Source: Melieria omissa (lineage: Eukaryota > Arthropoda > Insecta > Diptera > Ulidiidae). From it: DNA of 64,000 nucleotides. The stretch covers positions 85,164,450-85,228,449 of the forward strand of contig OZ020269.1 of the NCBI GenBank assembly GCA_963971225.1. The letters are read 5' to 3'. The stretch's first letter is position 1, and the number at the start of each line of letters is the position of its first letter. The notes below the pieces were generated by a model. The model did not search any database. It was given only the letters and a program-made list of their open reading frames with translations, and was not told the origin of the DNA. The position numbers and the translations under genes are program-made. This document shows, piece by piece, positions 35,826-45,514 of the stretch.

Positions 35826-35993
35826 CCCTTTCGGGACGGAGTTTAATTTGGAATTCCAAAATACTCTCAGTAGAAATATTCCTTTTATGCGGAAACACCG
35901 ACATCGAAAAAATATTTTTCATAAGATTTGAATAATTGTTTTGAGGGGCAGTAAAAACTTGCTGAGACGTATTATCCCAGTTATCCGAAAAGG
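35826..35993. mobile_element. piggyBac-like MITE, family A copy 3, internally deleted
   Basis: TTAA at 35822-35825 precedes CCCTTTCGGGACGG. The right end is damaged (TCCGAAAAGG then ATAA instead of TTAA). At 168 bp it lacks the ATGCCATGAATGTTGGGGTT segment present in copies 1 and 2. Confidence 0.8.
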
Positions 35994-36225
35994 ATAAAGA
36001 TTCCATAGATAGCAGGTTATGATTTGTCGGGGTAATTTTCATGCCTATAGATATAAGTTATTAAAGCTAAGATAAATTTAAAGGCAGATTAAAGTCAGAA
36101 TCGAAATGTCATCCAAAAGTAAAAATAAAAAACTCTTTTAAAATTTTGTATATGGATTGTTTTAAAGAGATTTGATCTTTCAATAATAATAACACGAAAT
36201 TTTGGTGGTAGCAGTTAATGATTAA

Positions 36226-37388
36226 CACTGCACAACAGCATGTCTGTTGCATGCAGTTTTTTACATGAATCTGAATCGTTTTTCCACGCTGTTTTCAAAA
36301 CCATACTCCGTTTTATGTAACAGCTCTAGTTTTTGCAAAAAATGGGCGTGTCACTTTTTCGAATTTTCCTCGGCTTTTTTCTCGTTTTCGACTGTTATTT
36401 CTGAACCAATAATCCTATCGACATGATTTTTATATCTTTGCACTTACAACATTTCACGCCATATTTCCTGACATTAATCAATTTTATGCGTTCTAAATGG
36501 GCGTGGTAATAAGGTTTCAAAGTAAGAAAATATTGAATTTCAAGGCGTTTTTTCTGATGGCGAAAATTGTACAGATGTTTCATAAATCAAGTTTCGAAGT
36601 ATATGAATATCTTAAGAAGAAACATCAAGCAATACAACACAGCCAAATTATTTATCGGAATACACATTCGCGTCGAAATAATAACAAAACTTTACCATAG
36701 CGATTTTCATCTCTTTTCATACTTTTTCCTTAAAAAATTAGGAGCCTCAAAATATGCTCTTTTTTATGTTCCATTTATAGTTTGGAATACAAGCAAAAAC
36801 AAAAACATTTTTAATTTTTCGAAACAAAAAAAAATTAAAAACTTTGCATATTTTCAGGCCCCTAATTTTTTAAGGAAAAAGTATGAAAAGTGATGAAAAT
36901 CGCGATGGTACATTTTTCCTGTTATTTCGATGCGAATTTGTATTCCGCCAAATAATGTAGCTGTGTTGTATTGCTTGATGTGTCGACTTTCGTTATACAC
37001 CTAACTCGTTAATTGTTTTACAAAAAATGTGTATGTTTTTGACCATCAAAGAAAACGCCTTAAAATTACATTTTTCCAACTTTGAGGTCCAATTACCGCG
37101 GCATTTTAACATTTATGAAAATAAGTTGCATCGGAAAAGAAGCCGTGCGGTGTTGTTAATGCGATAAGGTGAAAATCATGTGAATCGGTTTTTTGGTTTA
37201 GAAACTACGATCGAAAATATGGAAAAAGTAGAGGAAAAACTGAAAAAATGACAGGGTACCTATATCTCACAAACTAGAGCTGCTAGAAAAAATCGGAGGG
37301 TAGATTCGGAATCAGCGCACCCAAATTAGTAAGAAACAGTAGAAAAACTCCATGCAACAGAAAAAAAGTGTTTTTTTGTTGCGCTGTG
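36226..37388. mobile_element. Foldback-like long inverted repeat (~1.16 kb)
   Basis: The left half (36226 to about 36790) and right half (about 36815 to 37388) are diverged inverted copies. The tips are CACTGCACAACA and (reverse complement) CACAGCGCAACA. Further in, TCTGTTGCATGCAGTTTTT pairs with TCTGTTGCATGGAGTTTTT, AGCTCTAGTTT is found in both, and ACATGATTTT and AAGGCGTTTT-TGATGG are found in both. The inner ~130 bases of each arm are the closest, with CATCAAGCAATACAACACAG and CATACTTTTTCCTTAAAAAA. There is no transposase. It could be a foldback element or a MITE with unusually long arms, and the target duplication is unclear. Confidence 0.85.
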
Positions 37389-37514
37389 TAATAAATAAAA
37401 TTTTAATATAACAAAAAAAAGTTATTGCTTCCATTTCAAGGCCTACAGTAAGTAGATTCAGAGGGCTTTAGACTTTAGAAGATTCTAAGGATTTTAAAAT
37501 CAGACAAACTTACC

Positions 37515-37850
37515 CTTTTTTTAGGTTAGCTTAAAGTGGCTGCCTGGGCACGGGACTTTCGGCAGATAGACACACTTAGGCGGCAAAAAGGGCCCGTTGT
37601 GATACTACAAGGAAAAAGTGATCTGACTTACTGCAGGTCAAGATGCCTCTACAATTCTTTTTTGATGAAACCTAGAAAGTCCCTTATGTTGACTGATCTG
37701 AGGTCGTCCAAGTTGTCGGAAAAAGTGGAGCCTAAGGCTTTCCACCTTCGTAAAGAGAGAGGGGGACAGTGACAGAGAAAGTCTTCTTCTTCGTTTTGAC
37801 AACTGCGGAAAAAGTCTGTAGGCATGACGATTGAAAAGACGCTTTGTTGC
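37515..37850 (-). mobile_element. LINE-like 3'-end fragment
   Basis: The minus strand ends in TAAGCTAACCTA and contains GTATCACAACGGGCCCTTTT and CTAAGTGTGTCTATC. These match in order the 3' sequences of the LINE at 31.6-32.8 kb and of the SINE, but as a separate subfamily also seen at 16834-16895. The extent toward 37850 is uncertain and no coding frame survives. Confidence 0.5.
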
Positions 37851-37885
37851 ATGACTTAATTTTCGTTGAGGAATCAATTTGTTAT

Positions 37886-38250
37886 GGTTAGGTTAGGTTG
37901 CGGTGGCTGCCTCTATAAGAGACACACTCGGAAATGGGCCCGAAAGGCGCATTGTGATACCACATATTTCACCCGTTTTGCCAACATATGTTTCAGCACA
38001 CATTTCAAGCGGATTAGGAAAGGGAGGGAGGGGACCTACACTTTAACGCCGAATCCGAACGGGTTGGAGGTTTTGCCATTGCCTGCCAAGAGCGCACTTG
38101 TGCGATTCTTGTAATTCTCATTCCCTTCATGTGGATAGCGATAGAAGCAGACGAGTTTTTCACCAGCCCGAGCCAGGAATCGAACCTTCGAACCTGGGGC
38201 CTTTGGTATGAGAAGCCAGCGCGCTACCCGCTGAACTACCGAGACCGGCT
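37886..38250 (-). mobile_element. tRNA-derived SINE, complete, 365 bp
   Basis: Bounded by perfect 13-bp direct repeats ATCAATTTGTTAT at 37873-37885 and 38251-38263, as left by LINE-type target-primed insertion. On the minus strand the head reads GGTCTCGGTAGTTCAGCGGG, then TAGCGCGCTGGC, TTCTCATACC and GGTTCGATTCC (complement at 38176-38186). These are a tRNA-like A-box region and an exact B-box, so RNA polymerase III could start it internally. The head most resembles elongator tRNA-Met, with TAGCGCG and CTCATA; this is my reading of the pattern only. A ~200-bp body follows, then a 3' segment (CACAATGCGCCTTTCGGGCC, CCGAGTGTG) and an AACCTAACCTAACC tail shared with the LINE at 31.6-32.8 kb. Confidence 0.9.
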
Positions 38251-38263
38251 ATCAATTTGTTAT

Positions 38264-38475
38264 ATTATCATTCTTGTTGCTTCTTAAGATTAGATGGTAA
38301 AAATTAAATTTTGTTGAATTCGAGGAATTAGCTACTGAGAACGCAGCCGCCGAAACGAGAAGCGGTTTAACCTATATTTTAATGTTGGCTACCACGGAGA
38401 CTCGAACCTAGGTCAAGCTTCACTGTATACTCGCAATTTAACGCACTAATTAGCTGAGCGATGGCAACCGCCTTA
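38264..38475 (-). mobile_element. Second tRNA-like SINE head, different family
   Basis: On the minus strand the sequence runs ATCGCTCAGCTAATTAGTGC (A-box-like), then GTATACAGTGAAG, then CCTAGGTTCGAGTCTCCGTGG (B-box GGTTCGAGTCTC, complement near 38398-38408). The spacing of about 45 bases between boxes fits a tRNA-derived promoter. The body toward 38264 is AT-rich and no end repeats were found, so the left limit is a guess. Confidence 0.55.
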
Positions 38476-38479
38476 TCAC

Positions 38480-40615
38480 TATCGCCATGAATAAAAAAAA
38501 TATTTCATCAAATCAAAAAAAGTGGTGTTTGTTTGACTCTTTGCAGCTATTGTCAATGTTATGCGCGAAAATCCCTTAGAAATCAAATGTTTTAACATGA
38601 AAAGCACAGCTGAAGAATGAACGGCTGTATAATTGTAATTTCTACGCTAACTTTATAGATTTAGTGTAAATATTTTCACTATAAGCTGAAACTCTATGAA
38701 TTGTTTAATTGATCTTGTCTGTAAAATAATAATTTGTAGACTAATAAATAATAAATACTTGTAAATATTTTAATTGACAAATAAAATTATGAATAGAATA
38801 GTTTCCAGATCAACTAGAAGTTAACAATGTGTATAGTATATGCAATATCATGTTGCAAAGGGTTAAAAACTGCCTTACTACCTGTGATAAGAGATCTTAA
38901 AAGTTACCTTTCTACTCAATAATGCATACAAGATTTCATTTTGGGGGGTTTGCGTACACTTTTGAGCCCAATATCATTTCAAACCATATTTTGTACCAGC
39001 GTTTTGTTTTTTGGGGTGTTTTGAACCCCCAAAACCCCTTGTATAGACTTCTACTGAATCTTGCATTAGTTATAGCTCTTCTCCCTAATACTGAAATGCA
39101 TATTACATTCAATAAGAACAATTCTCTCGAGTCCATTTGAACTATACTCAACAAATGTACAAAATTTTGAAAAAATTCCTCCAACTACAATTGCAAGAAA
39201 GTCCTATTGGCGCTTGTCGTGTTAAGCTCTAGAAGAACGTTTTTTCTTATGAATCAAAAACGTATAGAAAGCACTAAACCCGTTATTGACTTGTCGCGTC
39301 CGAGTAAATAAAGCGGCCACAAAATTATTCCTAGAAATAAAGAAACTCTAGAAAATGTTAAGTGTAATAAGACAATTTCACTGACGCAAACAGATTGTAA
39401 TGTGTTTCAAATTATTCCATGCAAGCGAAATATGTCTTCAGTCAATGTTCAGTGCTTTCCGCTTGAGTTGAAGTTACATATTTTCGGAAATTGTTTCGAT
39501 CTACAAAACTTTAAATCGCCCATTTGCATGACATCACAACAGTGCCAACTGGGCAATTCTCGCTCTCATTACACTCCACGTCCCCCCCCCCCCCCAACTT
39601 TCTACACTCTGTACTACAAAATTATTTTTGGTTTTGTTTTTCGCTGCTAAATGACAAAAGTGCACAATGAAACCTTACAAAATAAATCCGAATGCGATTT
39701 AAAAAAGGTTGCTCCACTTCCAAGCCCAGTGCCCAACAGTGCCCCAGCCCAACACAAAACACAGCAAAAGCGCTGACAAAAGGGAAAAATAAAAGAAATC
39801 ACTACTGCCATTCACTACTAGTTCACTGTTTTTGTTTTTTCAGCATTGTTGTTGTGTGCGGTGTGTGCGCGGCGTTGGAAAAATGGCAAATTAGTAATGC
39901 CAAAAATAACAACGCCAACAAAAAAATTGAAAATATCGCAGCAGCAACAACCGAGAAACCGCTCCCAACTTGGAATTTATTAAGTCATCATCGGCGCACA
40001 GAGTGCGCGGGAAGCAGCTACACCTAGCAGTATCGATAGTACTACTTAGTTGTATAGTTTTAAAAATAGTATTGAAAATAATTACTACTGTTTTTCGTTT
40101 GTGGTATTGGCGGCGTATACTCGTACAGGCGCATTGCTGTTGGCCATTCAGGAAAGTTTAATAAGTAGTATTGTTGTTGTTGTGGGTGACCAACTTATGC
40201 GTTGTACGTATAACTGCACAATGGCAAAAGTAAATGAAGTGAAATAAAAATATATAAGTAAAAGAATGCAATTAAGGCACGTAGCGGTGTGAAGGTGTCT
40301 GACATGGGCGGGTTGGCAGGCGGTACGCCACGTTGTTTGCATACTGACCGATCAAAAAGTGAGTAGATGAATAGATTTACAAACTGAACAAAACAGTGAA
40401 TAGAAAATCTCAGTAAACAATAGTGTGAGGACTGAAATGGAGAGACAATCAAATCAGCCGAGAGATAACACACTGACGTGCACAGCAATCCAAATGGATT
40501 TTTAAATAATGCAGAGACAATTTAACTTAGTGGTAGTAGTAGTAGTTAGTTGAAGTAGATGAAGAGGAAAGCATTTAAAATGCTTTTGACCGAATTGTTT
40601 ATACCCTGCACTACA
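38480..40615. other. Non-coding stretch
   Basis: Contains a 13-base poly(C) at about 39583-39595 and a single TATCGATA palindrome at 40031-40038. The frames here do not resemble known proteins. Confidence 0.45.
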
Positions 40616-40695
40616 TAAACAGTCTGTCCAGGAGAAGCGTGATCGACCAAATTTTATCTTAGAGTACCGTTATTAAAAAAATTTGAATGCACCTA

Positions 40696-41266
40696 CACTA
40701 TGATCAATAAGTACCGGGACTGTGTATTTTAAATTGTCCGCCGTTGCCCGATGTAGGTAAAAAAGGTCGGTAGGACCTTAACTGACATCTGTGTCAAATT
40801 TTGAGCGGGATTGCATCATTAGTTTTTGTTTGGCAGCTGTTAACGTCAGTCAACTTTTTGTACTTCGTCGCATTTTACAATGGATAATTTTGCACCACGA
40901 TAATGCGCCGCCTCACAAAGCACACATTATTCGCGATTATTTGAACAAACACAGTGTGAATATCATCGATCAGGCTCCCTATTCTCCAGATATGGCACCA
41001 TATGACTTTTTCCTGTTCTCCCGACTCAAGTTACCGCTTCGTGTAAAGAGATTTGAGTCCATAGAGGTCATAAGAGAAAATGCGACGCGAGAGCTGAAGG
41101 CCATACCTGCTTCGGCTTACCAGAAGTGCATGGACGATTGGATTAAGCGTTGGCATATGTGTATTGCTTCAGATGGGGCTTATTTTGAAGGGGATAAAAT
41201 AAATTTACCAGAAGAATAAAAAAATTTTGTTTTTTGACACAGTCCCGGTACTTATTGATCATAGTG
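40696..41266 (+). mobile_element. Internally deleted mariner (D34D), 571 bp, with perfect ends
   Basis: Perfect 30-bp terminal inverted repeats (40696-40725 and 41237-41266, starting CACTATGATCAATAAGTACC) are flanked by TA on both sides (40694-40695 and 41267-41268). Mariner elements are normally about 1.3 kb, so more than half is missing. The identical ends suggest a fairly recent copy that moved with help from a full element. It lies inside the left part of the Tc1-like element. Confidence 0.95.
40791..41219 (+). pseudogene. Truncated mariner transposase (D34D)
   Basis: The open frame joins a short N-terminal piece (SNFERDCIISFCLAA, from a GTG codon) to the C-terminal catalytic part. The latter has HHDNAPPHKA (second catalytic Asp), YSPDMAPYDFFLF (third) and a C-terminal RWHMCIASDGAYFEGD. 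I count 34 residues between the second and third Asp, the mariner D34D spacing. The DNA-binding domain and first catalytic Asp are lost in the internal deletion, so it cannot be an active transposase. The remaining frame is uninterrupted to its stop. Confidence 0.9.
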
Positions 41267-41352
41267 TAAGTAGCCTCATCATTTTTGTAATACGCACTGC
41301 AAAAATTGTCAGTATCGTGAAACAATTACAAACTACACGGTGTTTTAACAAG

Positions 41353-42200
41353 ATGAGCTCCGCGTGAGAGAAGCGACTTGAAGCCGTATTCCTTTGTCTA
41401 CACCCAAGAGGGCCGTAAATGTCACGTTTAGCTGCAAAAAAATATATGAAGAAGTCGAAGTCATTCGTAACGAAGTGGACAAATCGATATATGAAAGCAA
41501 AAAATTTCGGCGATGTGGCTGGGCGGGGCCTTGATAAAAAGTCCTCCCCAAAACAGGACAAGAAAATCATTGATTCGTTTGCGACGAAGCCGGGCTTATC
41601 GTGGCGTAAAGCTAAAGCAGTTTTAAAGAAAAGTGGTGTTCAGATATCAAAAGAGACGATTCGAGGACGTTTAAGATCTAACGACGTTAAATAACGGAGC
41701 TCTTTGAAAAAACTGTTGCTCTCATCACATCACAAGTTCAAAAACGACTTGCCTGGGCTTATGTCAATTCAGATCGGAATTGGAATGATGTAATATTCAC
41801 GGATTAATCCTAGTTTTGGGCAACTTGTAGCATAAATCGATCTTGGTGTGCCGCCATCAACCGATTGTTCCAACGAACTGTTAAAGACCCAGTAAAGGTC
41901 CATGTTTGGGGCTGCTTCTTAGAAAAAGGATTTGAGAGACTTTTCGTTATTACCATCAATTTGAACGCGGTTTTGATGAACAAAATGTATGAAAAAGCTT
42001 TATTACCATCAGCTGCGAAGATGTTCGGGAGAAGAGGACTCTCTTGGATTATACAAGAAGACAACGACCACAAACATCGCAGCCGAATGTGTGCTGAGTG
42101 GAAACAGCAAAATGGGGTAGAAGTGTTAGATTGAACCTCACAGTCGCCTGATGCCAACCCGATAGAAAATGTGTGGGCAATTGTAAAGCAGAAACTCAGA
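41353..42200 (+). pseudogene. Tc1-like transposase pseudogene (DD34E)
   Basis: Reads MSSA, a stop, EKRLEAVFLCTHPRGP, another stop, then MSRLAAKKYMKKSKSFV with helix-turn-helix DNA-binding sequence to about 41694. In other frames it continues with KRLAWAYVNSDRNWNDVIFTD (first catalytic Asp, followed by a stop), VHVWGCFLEKGFERLFV, IIQEDNDHKH (second Asp), a stop after NGVEVLD, then SQSPDANPIENVWA (catalytic Glu, 34 residues after the Asp in QEDN). At least four stops plus frameshifts make it far more decayed than the mariner inside it. Confidence 0.85.
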
Positions 42201-42451
42201 GGAAATACTATATGGACAGCAAAACAAATTCGGCTGATTTGAAGTCGATTGCCTCGGCAACTTGCTCAGAACTTAACGCAAAGTATGGGTCGGAGGTGTG
42301 AGGCCATTATAGCTAATGGCGGCGACTATACCTGTAGTTAAAAATATTGCGTACAATAAATATTATAAACTTATAAAATGCAGTTTGTTTGAAACGAATC
42401 GGACAAATAGTTTCCAAGTTACGACGATCACGATTCTACTGGACACACTGT

Positions 42452-42672
42452 AGATGGTGATGAAGCTTTGGCGAAGAAGGTGTTCGATGCGATAGTTTGA
42501 GGACGACGCCGAAGAGAGAGGTCGTGTCGCCGATGGAAGGACCAAGTTGAGGAGGCTCTATCTTTTCTTGGTAAGACCAACTGGAGAAGGCACGCGCAAA
42601 GCAGAGGCGCCTGAAGAAACCTTTTGCGGCAGACTGTAACCCTGTAACGGGGTTTTATGGGCAGCTAAGTAA
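42452..42672 (+). repeat. LINE C-terminal fragment (RTE-like)
   Basis: A translation with stops gives DGDEALAKKVFDAIV, RRRRERSCRRWKDQVEEAL, TNWRRHAQSRGA and NLLRQTVTL. This resembles the arginine- and tryptophan-rich C-terminal tail of RTE-type LINE proteins. A second copy of the same sequence, more decayed, is at 48910-49140. It begins directly at the right TA of the Tc1-like element. No reverse transcriptase domain is present. Confidence 0.6.
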
Positions 42673-44490
42673 GTATAGATGGTGTAAAATATGCGTAGAT
42701 CTGACGGAGTGATATATTTTTTTGCATGTCTTTAGAAAGCCAAGACACTTGACTCGAAAAAAAAAGATTCATAAGATTAGACACACCAAAAAAAAAGATT
42801 CATAAGATTCTTTCTACAATTGACTTTAAAAATTAAAAACTTTGTCTTTTGAAAATAAATCTTAAAAATTGGTTATTACAACTTTGAGTGATGATTTTTA
42901 TCGAATCACTAAGCAGAAATGTTGTGTTTATGTGATATGAACACTGCCGACACAAAGAAAATTGTCTTCTTTTGACAATTCCACGAGCGAAAAATAATCA
43001 CTTAAGATTTTTACAAACTGTTGCCAACTCTGTATTGGATTTACAAATTTGTGACATTGACTCTCAATGGGTATTCAATTAAATATAATAGGAAACACAA
43101 ATAAAACGAAGCCTTTATTGCACCTATCGTTAAAATGCAAAAGAGTCTCGCAAATTTGAGCAACAATACACTGCAAGAAATTGCCAAATCACTGACCAGG
43201 GTCAGTCGCGAATTGGTTAATACCAAAGTTCGAAACTTTTTATTGGCCTCTGTTCCGAGCACGCATTGAAAAGCTTCGCAGATGTAAAATAGTTTACTAT
43301 GGAAAGCCTTCCAAGCGGCCATTAGGAGTCAACCAATAACTAAGAATTCCATCCTTTCCTTACAGCAAAGAAATCGCACTCAACTCGAGGTTTGCAAAAA
43401 GCTTGGATTTAGTTGTATTTTGAATTGGGCAGTTGGAAATCCGTTGGTCATTTTGAACTGCACTACACTTTTTCGCACTTTTCTTGAACACGTTCCATCT
43501 GAACAGCTGCCGTTCGTTCTCGTTTGGTGTGCGTCGCTGTTTTACAATTCCACCTTCAATTTTTTACTTATTTTGTATTTATGCAGTCAGACACATTCTG
43601 TTGTGTGCCTCCGCACTTTTTGTTTATTTTATAATCAACACCAAGTTATTTGTGTTTTTGTTGTTGTTGTTGTACGAAGCAGCAGCAGCACCACCACCAC
43701 CATCACCACACCCGCTGACTGCTATTATTATTATTTTTTTCTTTCTAATCTCCCTGCACACCTTTAACCCGCCACCGCCCTCACAGTCTCCGCTGCCCGT
43801 TGCACACACAACGCAATGCAATCTTTTGTTAGTGCCATTGTCGTTGTTGTTGTTGGCTGATAGTAAAACTTCACCGAAACGAGTGGTGTGCGCAGCTAAA
43901 ACAGAGAAAGAGGGAAAAACACGCTAAATAAACAAAAGTAAAAACAACGCACAGCGACAGCGAAATCTTTTATCGGTTTTCAGCGTTAGCGCGGCTGCAT
44001 CCGCGTCTGCTTCTGCTGCTGCTGTTGCTGCTTGTGCAGCGGCGTTCGTCTCGGCACAGCATTCACCATACAATCCAGTCGGGCTGAATTTGAATCTGAG
44101 TCTGTTTTGCTAGAGACCAACGAAGAAGTAGCAGCAACAGCAGAAATATAGAGAATTGGAAGCAACACCACCAACAACAACAACATCTACTACAACAACA
44201 GCTTCGGCACCAGGCTCCGACTGTGCAATATGCGACATACTTGTGCATAAATGTTTATGACGGAAGATACTGGCACCTAGGGTTGCCATTGAGTGCACTA
44301 AACATCCACACAGCTCAAACTGGAACAGAACTTTGAAAAATATTAATATTGAATTTCAATACATTTCAGATATATTTTGAAATATATTTGATGTTTTCTG
44401 AATTGCATTTGAACTGTTTCACAAATTGTTTTTGTTTTTTTTAATTATTTTTGACTACTAGCCTATTAGAAAATATATCCAAAAAATAGA
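42673..44490. other. Non-coding stretch with a GC-richer island
   Basis: About 43400-44300 is GC-richer, with CAC, CAG and GTT trinucleotide tracts (for example near 43680-43710 and 44010-44035). The frames of 115 and 147 codons are hydrophobic or simple-sequence and unlike known proteins. It could be an untranslated exon or promoter, but nothing decides this. Confidence 0.45.
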
Positions 44491-44494
44491 TGGA

Positions 44495-45144
44495 ATCAAC
44501 ACTAAAATTTCTTCCATTACTAACAAATATTTTGCCATTTTAGTGATGCATTTGTGCTAATTCTGAAACACAATAAATGATTTCTGAATTTCATTTCAAT
44601 TAGTTAGAAATTCTTTTGACTTTACTAAGCAGTGAATTGGAAATTGTTGATCTTTTATGTTTTCTGAAGTATCATCTATTCTGATGATGCTTTTTGAAAT
44701 AGGTATATCTGAATACCTGGTATTCTGAAAGCATCTGAAGTATATTTAGATTAATCTGAAATTAATTTTATGATGGCTAAGTTCAACTATTACATTCTGA
44801 AATAAAACTTACAACACTGTCTGAGTCAACACTAAAATATCTTCCATTACTAACAAATATTTTGCCATTTTAATGATGCATTTGTGTTCATTCTGAGACA
44901 CAAAACATTATTTCTGAAGTTTATTTCAATAAGTGTGAAATTCTTTTGACTTCAGAAAGCAGTGAATTACAAATTGTTGGTCTTTTGTGTTTTCTGAAGT
45001 ATCATCTATTTTGATGACGCTTTTTGAAATAGGTATATCTGAATATCTGGTATTCTGAAAGCATCTGAAGTATATTTAGATTAATCTGAAATTAATTGTA
45101 TGATGGCTAAGTTCAACTATTATATTCTGAAATAAAACTTACAA
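44495..45144. repeat. 330-bp tandem duplication
   Basis: Two adjacent copies (about 44495-44814 and 44825-45144) are offset by 330 bases. Both run from CAACACTAAAAT-TCTTCCAT through TATTTTGCCATTTTA, CTTTTTGAAATAGGTATATC and GCATCTGAAGTATATTTAGA to TCTGAAATAAAACTTACAA. The right two thirds are almost identical, so the duplication is not ancient. It is non-coding. Confidence 0.9.
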
Positions 45145-45427
45145 GTTCTGTAGCTAACTTTTGACTATTCCAAATTAAAATCACATCAAACATTAAGATA
45201 TTACGAATATTTTCTAATATTACTTACTACTATTCTACTAGTCTTACTATTCTGAAGTACAATTGACTATTCTGAAGCATTGAAGTGCATCTGACTATTC
45301 TGAAACAATATTACTCTGAACTGAATTCTGAAAAGCTTATTCTAAAAACAAGTTTCTTATATACGAAGTTCTTTCGACATTTCATGTGCCTTCCAACTAT
45401 AAAAATATTGATTTATTTATTTATTAA

Positions 45428-45510
45428 CCCTATCCGACATGAAAATAAACCCGTTCTGTATAAATTGTATAGGCTGTAGTCCAATATATTGGACATTGTG
45501 ACTGAAAGGG
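45428..45510. mobile_element. 83-bp TTAA miniature element, copy 2
   Basis: Flanked by TTAA at 45424-45427 and 45511-45514. It has the same length and almost the same sequence as 3560-3642, including the palindrome CCAATATATTGG and the ends CCCTATCCGACATG and TGACTGAAAGGG. Confidence 0.9.
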
Positions 45511-45514
45511 TTAA

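Larger units (their letters stand above)
40620..42450 (+). mobile_element. Tc1-like element, dead, with a mariner inserted
   Basis: The left end CAGTCTGTCCAGGAGAAGCG and the reverse complement of the right end, CAGTGTGTCCAGTAGAATCG, match at 23 of the first 26 positions (through TGATCG). TA follows the right end (42451-42452), but the left flank reads AAA, so the duplication is damaged there. It carries a Tc1-type DD34E transposase pseudogene. Without the 571-bp mariner at 40696-41266 it would be about 1.26 kb. Confidence 0.85.

Noticed and set aside
38176..38250. Functional tRNA gene on the minus strand
   Set aside because: The A- and B-boxes are good, but no proper acceptor stem can be closed. 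The variable/T-arm region has extra bases, and the unit sits within a SINE bounded by a 13-bp target duplication.
43484..43927. 147-codon plus-strand open frame
   Set aside because: Driven by CAC and GTT repeats. Another frame on the same strand and one on the opposite strand are equally open.
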